Shown here: one piece after another, positions 18,228-26,615 of the stretch
Layout: every line of letters starts with the position of its first letter
How positions within the stretch are numbered: the first letter of the stretch is position 1
The notes under the pieces: generated by a model
What the model was told of the DNA's origin: nothing
The model's input: only the letters and a program-made list of their open reading frames with translations
Database searches by the model: none
Made by a program: the position numbers and the translations under genes
Source of the DNA: Pseudomonadota bacterium
GTDB lineage: Bacteria; Desulfobacterota; Desulfobacteria; Desulfobacterales; Desulfobacteraceae
Length of the DNA stretch: 64,000 nt
NCBI GenBank assembly: GCA_018821535.1
Contig: JAHJLV010000053.1
Location: 154,607-218,606, forward strand
Direction: 5' to 3'

Positions 18228-21131
18228 CTAAAGGTTCAGGGTCTGATGAATTAATTGTTTCGGGCTGTCCGGATTATCCGAATCGATTTCTGTAAATTTT
18301 GAGGCACCCAAATCCTGTTTTAAAATCATTGTTGCAGTCGTTCCGGTAATGCGTGTGCCGGTGTATGCCTTTTTGGTGATTTTCACTTCCGGCACCGGAT
18401 CATCTTTTTCCAGGCGATTGATAATTTTGTCTTTCTCTTTCCTGATTTCTTTAATTTCGTCATTGAGCATTTCTATTTTCTGTTCACATGCATTTGAATT
18501 TTGTTGAACCATATCCTGTTCTTCAAAAATAGCTTTGATCCTTTCATCGGATTTTTGTACCGTGGCTTCAAGCTCTTTTAATTCTTTCGCAATAGTTGCT
18601 TTTTCTTCCGGCGTTTTCACTTCCCCGATCCTGTTCTCCAGAAAATCCATTTTTTTGGTGATCTTTTCCTGGGCAAAAGTCTGGTTGGCAATATCAACAT
18701 GGAGGGTGTTGTATTCTTCGTCATAATCCAGTTTACGGGCAATGGTCAGATCCAGTTCTTTTTGTTTTTCATCAATCTGCACATCAAATTTTTTGGCCAC
18801 CCACCGGATATGATCATCAGCACCTGCCTTGATGGTTGAATAATCTGCTTTTTCCGTACCGACCTGTTTTAAACTCATGCCTTTCCGTGCTGCAACCTGG
18901 CTTGCTGTGATTCGTCCGGCTTCATTGTTTAATGCCCCGCTGATGGCAATATGGGATTCCATGATTTCTCTGGTGATCATCATATTTCCGTAGCCGTACA
19001 AAATGGTTTTGTTTAAAAATTTGGCCTGTACGCTTCCTTCTGTCTGGACCTTTGAGTTTACAATGCCGTTGGAGACTTTGAGATCCCCGCGGATTTTGAT
19101 GATGCCGCCGTTGATTTCATTTGCAGTCAGTTCTTCACATTCCACCATGAAGCCTTCTTTAACGGTACCGGTAACAATGACGTTGCCGTTGAAATTGATA
19201 TTTCCGGTCTTGAAATCCACATCCCCTTTCACGGTAAAGGATTCAAGCACGGAAACAACCCCTTTGATGTCCACACTGGGCTGTCCTGTAATGAGGGCTG
19301 TGATGTTTAACCCATCTTCGGACAGCTCCACCCCTTCTCCGCCTTCAAGGGGAACATCATCCACATCCCCGACCAGAAGGGTTTCTCCAAAAATATCGGT
19401 TCCGGATTTCGGGTGCTGCATGGGGATTTTTTCAGCCAGCAGCTGACCTTTTTTAACAAAAGGAGATTCTCCTCTGGATGTAAAATCAATTGATCCGTCC
19501 TCGTTGATAACACCGGCCTGCTCGGATTCGGTTTTAAAATGATAGATAATCCGGGCAGGTTTACCGACACTGGGGGCAATTCCCTGGGCCACAACAAATT
19601 TTTCATGGGGATCGGTACAGTCTTTTAAAAATCTTCGGATTTCTGTATCCGATACGATTCCGTATGAAATGCCGCGTTTTTTCATCAGCGCCTTTATCGG
19701 CTCAATATCTGTGGTGCCATGGACGGATTTCGGAATCCGTATCCATGCCTGGACCCGATCTTCTGAAATCTGCAGATCAACAAAAGCGCCGAATTCAGAG
19801 GAAAATTGTGAGCTCTCATCAATGGTGCTTTTCTTCTTCCCGGTTCTGTCCTGGGCTGCCATGAGTTCATCTCTGACTTCCCGGGTGATTACCTCGGACT
19901 CCACAAGGATGTCGGCCATGAGCGCAGCAACCCCGCTGTCTTCAAAATTGTTCAGCTGTTTTTTAAAGGCACGGTCCACATCTTTTTTAGAGGCCAGTTC
20001 ACGGTCAATGATCATTTTAGCCAGTTCACGGTCCAGCAGCCGGGTTTCGATCATGGCAAGCTTGGCAAAAATACGGCTCAAATCCTGGCGGCGCAGAAAT
20101 TCATTTTTAATCAGAACCTTGTCAATGGTGAGACCCGTGGCAGTTTCTGTTTCTTTTGCTTCCAGCTCTTCCAGCGCTTTTTCCCGCTCTCCCTTTGTGA
20201 GAAATCCGTCATTAAATGCCAGTTCATCAAAACCCGGCACCTGTGTATAATCATCAATAACAATGCCTGCCACGGGTTCCGATCCAATGCCGAACAAATT
20301 GGGTTCAACAGAAATGACGACATTTTCGATAATCTGATCAATAATATCAAAAACCGCATCATCCAGATCATCCACTTCCATGTTTGCACTGGCAGTGCCA
20401 TCCATCTGAAAGGAAAATTTATGACGGTCATATATGGTTTCCATCATGGCGTTGACTTCTTTTCGTGCAATTTTAAAGGCAGCAATCAGATTGGGCTTAT
20501 TCATGGTGATGGTTCTGGAAAGCAGTTCATCAAGGCCTAAAAAGACTTCTTTGAATTCCGCCTGTTCTTTTGCATCTTTGAGTGCCTGGGTTAAATTCTC
20601 TACTTTATCTTTTTTTTCTTTCAGCGCATCTGCAAATTTCTGGAGTTCTTTTTTCTGGGTGGCGGCAAGATCAAACAGCTTTGCATTCTGGCGTTTGGTG
20701 ATATTATACAGGCGTTTTCGTTCCTGAAAGCTTTTATATATCTCAAGTTCGCCCACTATTCTGAGCAGCAGATCATCATTATCCCAGGGTTTTGATATAT
20801 ATTGGTGGATTTCGCCTTTGTTGACCGCATCAATGATGGCATCAAAATTTGAAAAGCCTGTGATCAGCATTCGTCGGGATTCAGGGCTCAGGAGAATGCT
20901 TTTTTCTAAAAATTCGCTGCCGGACATGCCCGGCATCCTCTGGTCGGACATGATCAGGAAAAAGGGAGATTGGGTGGTTTCCAGCAGTTTTATGCCCTGC
21001 TCACCGTTCAGGGCAGATACCATTTTGGTAAATCCTTTTCTGTGCAAAACCCGGCGCATGTTCTTTACAATGGGTTCGTCATCATCCACAACCAGGATAC
21101 CATATTCACTGTTGTCTTCGTTTACTGACAT
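18228..21131 (-). CDS. Response regulator-FapA (DUF342) protein
   Basis: A 967-residue relative of the next gene downstream, but with an intact receiver (VVDDDE, acceptor Asp in IMSDQRMPGMSG, Lys in ISKPW). A coiled coil follows (about 125-200). An extra middle region (about 200-450) repeats a helical pattern like ADILVESEVITREVRDELMAAQ, which resembles the GspE-N/MshEN motif. The FapA/DUF342 beta-helix comes next (about 470-750; FKTGNINFNGNVIVTGTV), then a C-terminal coiled coil. It is cotranscribed with the REC gene 6 bp upstream and the pseudo-receiver paralog 45 bp downstream. A receiver on a FapA module suggests phosphorylation-controlled assembly or localisation; this is inference. Confidence 0.87.
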   Translation of the reverse strand: MSVNEDNSEYGILVVDDDEPIVKNMRRVLHRKGFTKMVSALNGEQGIKLLETTQSPFFLIMSDQRMPGMSGSEFLEKSILLSPESRRMLITGFSNFDAIIDAVNKGEIHQYISKPWDNDDLLLRIVGELEIYKSFQERKRLYNITKRQNAKLFDLAATQKKELQKFADALKEKKDKVENLTQALKDAKEQAEFKEVFLGLDELLSRTITMNKPNLIAAFKIARKEVNAMMETIYDRHKFSFQMDGTASANMEVDDLDDAVFDIIDQIIENVVISVEPNLFGIGSEPVAGIVIDDYTQVPGFDELAFNDGFLTKGEREKALEELEAKETETATGLTIDKVLIKNEFLRRQDLSRIFAKLAMIETRLLDRELAKMIIDRELASKKDVDRAFKKQLNNFEDSGVAALMADILVESEVITREVRDELMAAQDRTGKKKSTIDESSQFSSEFGAFVDLQISEDRVQAWIRIPKSVHGTTDIEPIKALMKKRGISYGIVSDTEIRRFLKDCTDPHEKFVVAQGIAPSVGKPARIIYHFKTESEQAGVINEDGSIDFTSRGESPFVKKGQLLAEKIPMQHPKSGTDIFGETLLVGDVDDVPLEGGEGVELSEDGLNITALITGQPSVDIKGVVSVLESFTVKGDVDFKTGNINFNGNVIVTGTVKEGFMVECEELTANEINGGIIKIRGDLKVSNGIVNSKVQTEGSVQAKFLNKTILYGYGNMMITREIMESHIAISGALNNEAGRITASQVAARKGMSLKQVGTEKADYSTIKAGADDHIRWVAKKFDVQIDEKQKELDLTIARKLDYDEEYNTLHVDIANQTFAQEKITKKMDFLENRIGEVKTPEEKATIAKELKELEATVQKSDERIKAIFEEQDMVQQNSNACEQKIEMLNDEIKEIRKEKDKIINRLEKDDPVPEVKITKKAYTGTRITGTTATMILKQDLGASKFTEIDSDNPDSPKQLIHQTLNL

Positions 21132-21137
21132 GCAAAT

Positions 21138-21869
21138 CTAATCTCCTGGAATATTTTCCGGCATCTCAAAGCCGTTTCTGGTGGCAATATCCTGAAACTG
21201 TTCGTACAGTTCTGCTATAATGGCGACATACAGAGAATTGAGTTTTTCCTCTTCAAGCATACGGGTTTCTTTGAGCAGGGCTTCCATTTCATTGATATAG
21301 TTCCTGTTTTCAAAGCCTTTTTCCAGAAGCGCATTCAGTTCCCGGATCTGTTTGTCTTTCTGGATGATTGCCTTTTGATGAACTGCAGCGCTTTTTTTTA
21401 AATCGGTATTCAGGGTATAGAGTTTGGTGTTCTGTTCTTTTGCAAGGGCAAAAAGCCGGTTGTTTTCCATAATCAGCGCATGCTGCTCAAGCCCGGCCTT
21501 GACGGTTTCTGCCAGAACTTTATTATCCCATGGCTTGTTGATGTACCTGTGGATGGACCCCTTGTTGACGGCATCGGTAACTGCATCTACATCGGCATAC
21601 CCTGTGATCAGAAAACGGATGCTGAAAGGTGTGAGTTCTTTGGCTTTTTCCAGAAAAACAGATCCGTCCATCTGGGGCATTCTCTGGTCAGACAGAATCA
21701 GGGAAAAAGGCTTTTCGGCTTTTTTAATCCATTCAAGGGCAGCAGGGCCTGAATCCATGTATACATATTTGACGTCGATGCTCTTCATCAGCCTTCCCAG
21801 CGCTCTTCCAATTGATTCTTCGTCATCAACAATCAATACGGTATGATCAAATTTTTCCGCCATGTCCAC
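21138..21869 (-). CDS. Response regulator with coiled-coil tail
   Basis: 243 residues: an intact receiver (about 8-130; LIVDDEE, acceptor Asp in ILSDQRMPQMDG, Lys in INKPW) and a predicted coiled coil of about 100 residues without a recognisable output domain. The receiver closely resembles that of the following REC-FapA protein (SDQRMP, RFLITGYADVDAV, IHRYINKPWD), so the two probably arose by duplication. It may work by hetero-oligomerising with the FapA proteins through the coil. It is first in the three-gene operon, with a 391-bp gene-free region upstream. Confidence 0.88.
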   Translation of the reverse strand: MDMAEKFDHTVLIVDDEESIGRALGRLMKSIDVKYVYMDSGPAALEWIKKAEKPFSLILSDQRMPQMDGSVFLEKAKELTPFSIRFLITGYADVDAVTDAVNKGSIHRYINKPWDNKVLAETVKAGLEQHALIMENNRLFALAKEQNTKLYTLNTDLKKSAAVHQKAIIQKDKQIRELNALLEKGFENRNYINEMEALLKETRMLEEEKLNSLYVAIIAELYEQFQDIATRNGFEMPENIPGD

Positions 21870-22038
21870 CTTTCATTAAACCTGTCCGGACGATAAGATA
21901 AAACAGCCCGTCAATTTAAGCCAAAGTTTTAAATATCATTAAATGAAAATACACTGCTGTAATTTTGATCTGTATGCATAGCATCATACCCTGAAATTCA
22001 GGGGAATAACTGTTTGATCCTACTGTGTTAAAAAAAAA

Positions 22039-22066
22039 TTCTCAAGGATTTTTTCTCAAGGATTTT
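22039..22066. repeat. Two tandem copies of a 14-nt unit
   Basis: TTCTCAAGGATTTT occurs twice back to back in the gene-free stretch 21870-22260 between divergent genes. Its role is unknown. Nothing coding is seen in that stretch apart from this repeat and the inverted repeat at 22086-22124. Confidence 0.8.
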
Positions 22067-22085
22067 TAAAACAGAATTTTTCAGA

Positions 22086-22124
22086 CAGGGCGAGTACAGG
22101 AAAAAATCACAGGCAGTCGCCCTG
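22086..22124. repeat. Perfect 8-bp inverted repeat in divergent promoter region
   Basis: CAGGGCGA (22086-22093) and TCGCCCTG (22117-22124) are perfect complements with a 23-nt loop. The side toward 22261 ends in an A-run and the other side in a T-run, so it does not look like a terminator in either direction. It could be an operator or a leader hairpin for the genes at 21869 or 22261. Confidence 0.45.
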
Positions 22125-22260
22125 AAAAAAGATGTTGAATTCCAGATGGATTTTTAATATAAATTATAAAATATTCATTTTATGTAAAGAGACATTTCTT
22201 TTTCAGAGTACGGCCTTTCACTGCAGTATGAATTAATTTTATTCCAGGGGAAAATTAAAA

Positions 22261-23025
22261 ATGAAATCAATTGCTCAAATGGCTAAATCGCTTGATGTTT
22301 CGGCAAGTACTATCCGGGAATATTTAAGCCGTTTTGAAGAATTTTTCCCTGATCCTGTCGAGCATGAGGGCGTTAAGGAATATCCCCCGGATGCAGAAGA
22401 TCTGGTAAAGCGGATTTACGGGTATTATCAGACCAGCGGCATGACCAAAGATGAAATCCGGATAAAACTGGGCGGTGCTCCGCTGGAAGGGGAGTCGGTG
22501 CCTGTGGCCGCAGGGTCTGCGGTGGCCATGTCTCCGATGGATACAGCACAGTTCCAGGAACTTGGAGAAAAATTTGAACGCCTTATCATCACGATTGAGA
22601 ATCTGACAGCAGCGATTACGGGTGCAAGCGTTGACACATTTAAGGGCATCAGAAAACAGACCGGCAGCAATGTGAAAATAAACGAGCTGAATGATCAGAT
22701 AACGAGTATTATTGAGTTAACCAAGGGCGAAGGCGAAAATGGTGAAAATATTGAAAAGAATGTAATGGAAGCGGATGGGACCGTTGTTTTTTCTTTTGGC
22801 AAACTGACACAATCGGCCATTGATTCAATAAATTTTGCAAAAGCCCATAAAAAACCCTGGCTGCATATTGATCTTGAAACAGAGAAAAATCCATCTAAAG
22901 TTCTTCGGACATGGCTGCCCCAGTTCAATGTGAAACTTTTAAATGTTGCAGGCAGAAGCGCCAGCAAAATTCCGGGTTTAAAACGGTCGATCAATGATAT
23001 TATTTCTCTTGTGCTGAACGAATAA
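22261..23025 (+). CDS. MerR-like HTH protein with a partial cpYpsA/SLOG-like C-terminal domain
   Basis: 254 residues. About 1-75 is a MerR-type winged helix (SIAQMAKSLDVSASTIREYLSRF, YPPDAEDLVKRIYGY). A linker and a short coiled stretch (about 95-165) follow. The C-terminal ~85 residues match my memory of the last half of the putative molybdenum-carrier/cpYpsA family of the SLOG superfamily: FGKLTQSAIDSINFAKAHKKPWLHIDLE, LRTWLP and LLNVAGRSASKIPGL. The N-terminal half of that fold (the GGQTGVD nucleotide loop) is absent. A regulator that senses a nucleotide-like or cofactor ligand is possible. It heads a likely three-gene operon with the next two genes. Confidence 0.7.
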   Translation: MKSIAQMAKSLDVSASTIREYLSRFEEFFPDPVEHEGVKEYPPDAEDLVKRIYGYYQTSGMTKDEIRIKLGGAPLEGESVPVAAGSAVAMSPMDTAQFQELGEKFERLIITIENLTAAITGASVDTFKGIRKQTGSNVKINELNDQITSIIELTKGEGENGENIEKNVMEADGTVVFSFGKLTQSAIDSINFAKAHKKPWLHIDLETEKNPSKVLRTWLPQFNVKLLNVAGRSASKIPGLKRSINDIISLVLNE

Positions 23026-23078
23026 ATGCCAGCATATCCGTCGTACAGTCAACAACAATACTGAAGGGAATTTTTCCA

Positions 23079-23789
23079 ATGACTCCAAAAGCATGGATGC
23101 AAAAAAACCGTATGCGGGGGAGTGTGATCAGTATTGTCTTTTCAGCAGTGCTGGGGGCTGTGATCTTTTTATATGTTTCAAAGACCCGTAAACCCCCGGA
23201 AGACAATCTGCCGCCGATAATAAAACAGGTGATTAAATTAAATGATAATATTAAAAAAACGACCATTGACCTGTACAATGCTTCCGGCAGACTGGACAGT
23301 ATCAGTATGGTTCAGTCAAGGATTACGGATATCAAGTCTGCGATTGACCTGATCGGTCAGCTTCGTGAAATGGTGAAAAAAAATCAGCAGGAGATTGATG
23401 ATCTGGTGGGATTTATCCAAGACCATGAACCCTTTTTCAACCGTAAAAACCTGGCGTGGATGTTTGCGGTCAAGGATTTTTATTCCAGTGAAAATGTTAT
23501 ATCGCACCAGAAAAGTCAGACCGGTTATCTTGCAAGTTTTGAAACGCTGCTGCAGTATACCCATGATAATTTTGAAAATATCATGGAACACAAAAGTCAG
23601 CAGCATATGAAAAATTATGACGTATACTATTTAAGATACAGAAGAGCGGCAGACCTTCATAACCGTTCCAACCGAAAACGAATTGCATTCCAGAAACAGT
23701 TCATTGAAGAATATCCGGAGGTGAGCCCGTTTATTCCCGGCAGTCATCATTTCGAACCGTTCAAGTTCTGGGACAAGTTCTCATTTTAA
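23079..23789 (+). CDS. Uncharacterised single-pass membrane protein with coiled coil
   Basis: 236 residues that I do not assign to a family. A basic N-terminus precedes one TM helix (about 14-32, VISIVFSAVLGAVIFLYV). A predicted coiled-coil region follows (about 50-115; DIKSAIDLIGQLREMVKKNQQEID), then a charged, tyrosine-rich C-terminal part (YYLRYRRAADLHNRSNRKR). The orientation is probably N-in with the coil outside the membrane. It lies 53 bp after the MerR-like gene and 13 bp before the DUF3786 gene, which suggests a common transcript. Confidence 0.72.
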   Translation: MTPKAWMQKNRMRGSVISIVFSAVLGAVIFLYVSKTRKPPEDNLPPIIKQVIKLNDNIKKTTIDLYNASGRLDSISMVQSRITDIKSAIDLIGQLREMVKKNQQEIDDLVGFIQDHEPFFNRKNLAWMFAVKDFYSSENVISHQKSQTGYLASFETLLQYTHDNFENIMEHKSQQHMKNYDVYYLRYRRAADLHNRSNRKRIAFQKQFIEEYPEVSPFIPGSHHFEPFKFWDKFSF

Positions 23790-23802
23790 AAAAAAGGATG
23801 TC

Positions 23803-24423
23803 ATGGGCGATAGTGCAGAAATTACTCATTTTATGGATTTAAAAGCATGTGATCCTGCACAGGTGGTTTTGCGTACCGGATGCCGGTTTGACAGGGAACA
23901 GAATCAATATGAAGTCAGAATATGGGGGCACCCGTATATCGTGGATCTTGATGAACATAAAATATATCCCAAGAATTCTCAGACAGTTGCTGATTACGCA
24001 CTGATGGATTTGTTTATACTGTATTTTCTGATGAAGTCAAAGAATCTGCCCGTGTCGGGTCAATGGGTATCTGAAAAAGATATTCCGGGTGGAGCCGGTT
24101 TTTTCAGGGGACCGCACACGATCCCCACGGACCTGCTTGCAAAACGGTTTTCAGATGATCTGGTTGTGTTTGCAGGTGTCTGCAAAAAACTGGGTGGAGA
24201 AAAATTAAACCTTGCGGATGCGTCTTTTTCTTTTTCAATCACCCCTTTGATTCCTGTGGCTGTGCTTTACTGGAAAGGAGATGAGGATTTCCCGGGCCAG
24301 GTAAAACTGTTGTTTGACAAGACCATTCAGGATCATCTGCCTTTGGATATTATTTTCTGTCTGGCCTGCGCCATCTGTTACCGGATTGCAAAAACACCTG
24401 CAGATTCAAAACAAATCATATGA
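23803..24423 (+). CDS. DUF3786-domain protein
   Basis: A 206-residue soluble protein. I recognise the DUF3786 pattern common in sulfate reducers and other anaerobes: YEVRIWGHPYIVD, a central glycine-rich GGAGFFRGPH, LAKRFSDDL, and the late PLIPVAVLYWKGDEDFPG with LLFDKTI. The family has no established function; relatives often sit near corrinoid or Fe-S genes. AAAGGA lies 4-5 bases before the ATG. The 3' end overlaps the convergent ccdA gene by 8 bp. Confidence 0.82.
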   Translation: MGDSAEITHFMDLKACDPAQVVLRTGCRFDREQNQYEVRIWGHPYIVDLDEHKIYPKNSQTVADYALMDLFILYFLMKSKNLPVSGQWVSEKDIPGGAGFFRGPHTIPTDLLAKRFSDDLVVFAGVCKKLGGEKLNLADASFSFSITPLIPVAVLYWKGDEDFPGQVKLLFDKTIQDHLPLDIIFCLACAICYRIAKTPADSKQII

Positions 24424-25135
24424 TAACCAGCAGTTTAAACTGATCAAAGATCAGTAGCAGTCCGATGACAATCAGCAATATCCCTGAAATTCTGTTGAGA
24501 ACGATCATCAGCTTTTTTGTTTTTTTCATGATTTCCAGAATGGAATTGATGAAAATTGAGATCACCAGAAAAGGAATGGCAAGGCCTGCTGAATAGATAC
24601 TTAACAGTATAATTCCTTTCAATATTGTTCCCTGTTGATCCGCTGCCATTCCCTGATGGGTTGCAAGACCTAAGATAGCACCTAACTGCGGCCCGATACA
24701 GGGTGTCCAGCCTGCACCAAATGCCATGCCGACAACAAAGGCGCCCAATAGATGCAGAGGTTTTTCCTTAAGATGAATTCGTTTTTCAAAATTCAGGGCA
24801 TTGATGTTGATAATGCCCAGCAGGTGAAGGCCGAAAATGATGACAACCGTCCCCCCCAGATATCGGATAATCCAGGAATACTCTCTGGCAAAGCTGCCTA
24901 AAAACGATGCAGATGCACCCAAAAGGATAAAAATAACGGAAAATCCAGCCACATAAAAAAGGGTGGCAAAAAAGACTTTTTTCCGGGTTCCTTTAGTATT
25001 CCGGGTTAATTCTTCGATGGACATGCCGGTAATAAATGAAAAATATGCCGGCAGAAGCGGCAGAATGCAGGGTGAAAAAAAAGAGGTCAGACCTGCAATC
25101 AGGGCAACGGTATAGGTTATTTCTTCAAAAATCAA
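24416..25135 (-). CDS. ccdA: Cytochrome c biogenesis protein CcdA (DsbD transmembrane family)
   Basis: 239 residues with six hydrophobic helices. The redox cysteines sit in the two classic proline motifs, FFSPCILPLLPAYFSF in helix 1 and GWTPCIGPQLGAI in helix 4. CcdA carries reducing equivalents from cytoplasmic thioredoxin across the membrane to apocytochrome or periplasmic thiol proteins. It lies directly downstream of the Usp and Tmc genes on the same strand (102 bp after the Usp stop), and the multiheme cytochrome TmcA would need such help for heme attachment. That link is contextual only. Confidence 0.93.
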   Translation of the reverse strand: MIFEEITYTVALIAGLTSFFSPCILPLLPAYFSFITGMSIEELTRNTKGTRKKVFFATLFYVAGFSVIFILLGASASFLGSFAREYSWIIRYLGGTVVIIFGLHLLGIININALNFEKRIHLKEKPLHLLGAFVVGMAFGAGWTPCIGPQLGAILGLATHQGMAADQQGTILKGIILLSIYSAGLAIPFLVISIFINSILEIMKKTKKLMIVLNRISGILLIVIGLLLIFDQFKLLVII

Positions 25136-25237
25136 AGCAGCATCCTTAATTTAATGATTGTCGTTGACGGTCATAACCTATGCATTTTCAGATACATATC
25201 AAGCATTTTAATGATGTTGCGGTAAAAAATTCAGGAT

Positions 25238-26158
25238 TTACAAGGATGGATTCACACTGGCAACCGGGCAGGCAGATCTGAGAATGACCTGCTCCACTGT
25301 GGTGCCTAAAAGCGCTTTGTTCTGGTCATTGCTTTCTGTGTGATGGGCCATGACAATCAGATCTCCGCTGATTTCTCTGGCAAATTTGAGCAGCTCCACA
25401 TAGGGGACACCTTCCCATATGGTGATTTCAAAATTGTCAAAATCACCTATCTTGCAGATGTAGTCTTCCTCAATCCGTGTTTTTGCAGCTTTGATACGAT
25501 TTTCTATTGTGGTCTGGCCGGGCAGGATGCCTGCCTGGGTGGCGTTGATATCCAGTGCGTGAAAAATATAAAGTTTACACCCGATGGTTTTTGCAAGATT
25601 AAAGGCAAACTGGAATGCCGCCATGGATGCATCAGAAAAATCCGTTCCGAAAATAATCTTATTAAAATACCAGAAACAGGTTTCACAGGGGCGGCTGACC
25701 ACCAGTACCGGACACCGGGCACGTTGTGTAACTTTTTGCAGGGTGGTTCCGGCAATTCCCCGGAACCTTTCATCGGCAGTGTCTTCTTGTCGGGTGTGCG
25801 GGCCCATGAGGATGCAGTCAACATTTTCTTTTTCGGCAAGTTGCAGAATTCGGGCAGCCGGGTCCCCGGAAGGGATTTCAAATCTTGGCTGCCCGTGTTT
25901 TTTGATCAGTGCTGCATAGGTGGCCTGCATTTCATCCTTAATCCGGTCAATACTGTCAGTGTTTTGAGTGTGTTCCCCCTTGGTTGAAACATCAGCTGAA
26001 TCATCGGTATGGGAGAAATTGCTGTCATGGCCGGAGGGTCCATATACATGGCAGACAATCAGTTCAGCACTGTATTTCTGACCAAGTTCAAATGCGATCT
26101 TTGCTACGGCATCGCAGACCGGGGACGCTGTTGTAGCAAAAAGCATTTTTTTAAACAT
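25238..26158 (-). CDS. Tandem universal stress protein (UspA family)
   Basis: 306 residues with two Usp domains: about 1-150 (MLFATTASPVCDAVAKIAFEL, LMGPHTRQE) and 155-305 (KIIFGTDFSDASMAAFQFA, GDLIVMAHHTES). Part of an ATP-binding pattern (GTTVEQVILRSACPVASV) is visible in the second. I place the start at 26158 because AAGGAGA lies 6 bases upstream; the longer frame to 26215 adds a non-Usp leader. It is the last gene of the Tmc operon, 66 bp after tmcA. A Usp gene and response regulators also lie near tmc in Desulfovibrio, so it probably has a role tied to this complex or its stress response. Confidence 0.9.
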   Translation of the reverse strand: MFKKMLFATTASPVCDAVAKIAFELGQKYSAELIVCHVYGPSGHDSNFSHTDDSADVSTKGEHTQNTDSIDRIKDEMQATYAALIKKHGQPRFEIPSGDPAARILQLAEKENVDCILMGPHTRQEDTADERFRGIAGTTLQKVTQRARCPVLVVSRPCETCFWYFNKIIFGTDFSDASMAAFQFAFNLAKTIGCKLYIFHALDINATQAGILPGQTTIENRIKAAKTRIEEDYICKIGDFDNFEITIWEGVPYVELLKFAREISGDLIVMAHHTESNDQNKALLGTTVEQVILRSACPVASVNPSL

Positions 26159-26224
26159 GGGTGATCTCCTTATGGAACATGGCAAACCTGATATATTGAT
26201 ACCACTTCCCGGCATATCAAATTC

Positions 26225-26614
26225 TTATTTGATATGGCATTCGCCGCACAGTACCGGGCCTTTTTGTGATGTAAAATGACAGTCTTTACACCGGTTATGA
26301 AAGGCTTTGCGTAACGGGACACTGTTCTCAGGTGTGGGTTTTAATTCATGACAGTCTGAGCAGGCAGAATCTTCCGAACTTTCACCCTCAATGAGCGTTT
26401 TACCGTCATATACATGGTGACAGACCGAGCAGTCGTCTTCAAGACCGGCCATCTCGTTATGGGTATCGTGGTCAAAAACAGCACCGGGTCTTTGGGGATT
26501 TTCAAAGGCGCTGTTGTCCAGCCGGATGATTTCGTTCTGGGCCGATACTGTCATATATGCAAAAAAGGTCAGAAAGATCAGCCCGGATATGATAAAAAGG
26601 TGTTTATGATTCAT
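26225..26614 (-). CDS. tmcA: Tetraheme cytochrome c3 type II, TmcA
   Basis: 129 residues: signal peptide (HLFIISGLIFLTFFAYMTVSA) and four CxxCH heme sites, CSVCHH, CSDCH, CKDCH and CGECH, with extra histidines as sixth ligands. This is the acidic (type II) cytochrome c3 that accepts electrons from type I cytochrome c3/hydrogenase in the periplasm and passes them to the TmcBCD membrane complex. I chose the ATG at 26614: GAGGG lies 9 bases upstream inside tmcB and the mature length fits. A longer frame to 26719 only reads through tmcB. There is a single base between the tmcB stop and this start. Confidence 0.93.
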   Translation of the reverse strand: MNHKHLFIISGLIFLTFFAYMTVSAQNEIIRLDNSAFENPQRPGAVFDHDTHNEMAGLEDDCSVCHHVYDGKTLIEGESSEDSACSDCHELKPTPENSVPLRKAFHNRCKDCHFTSQKGPVLCGECHIK

Positions 26615-26615
26615 C

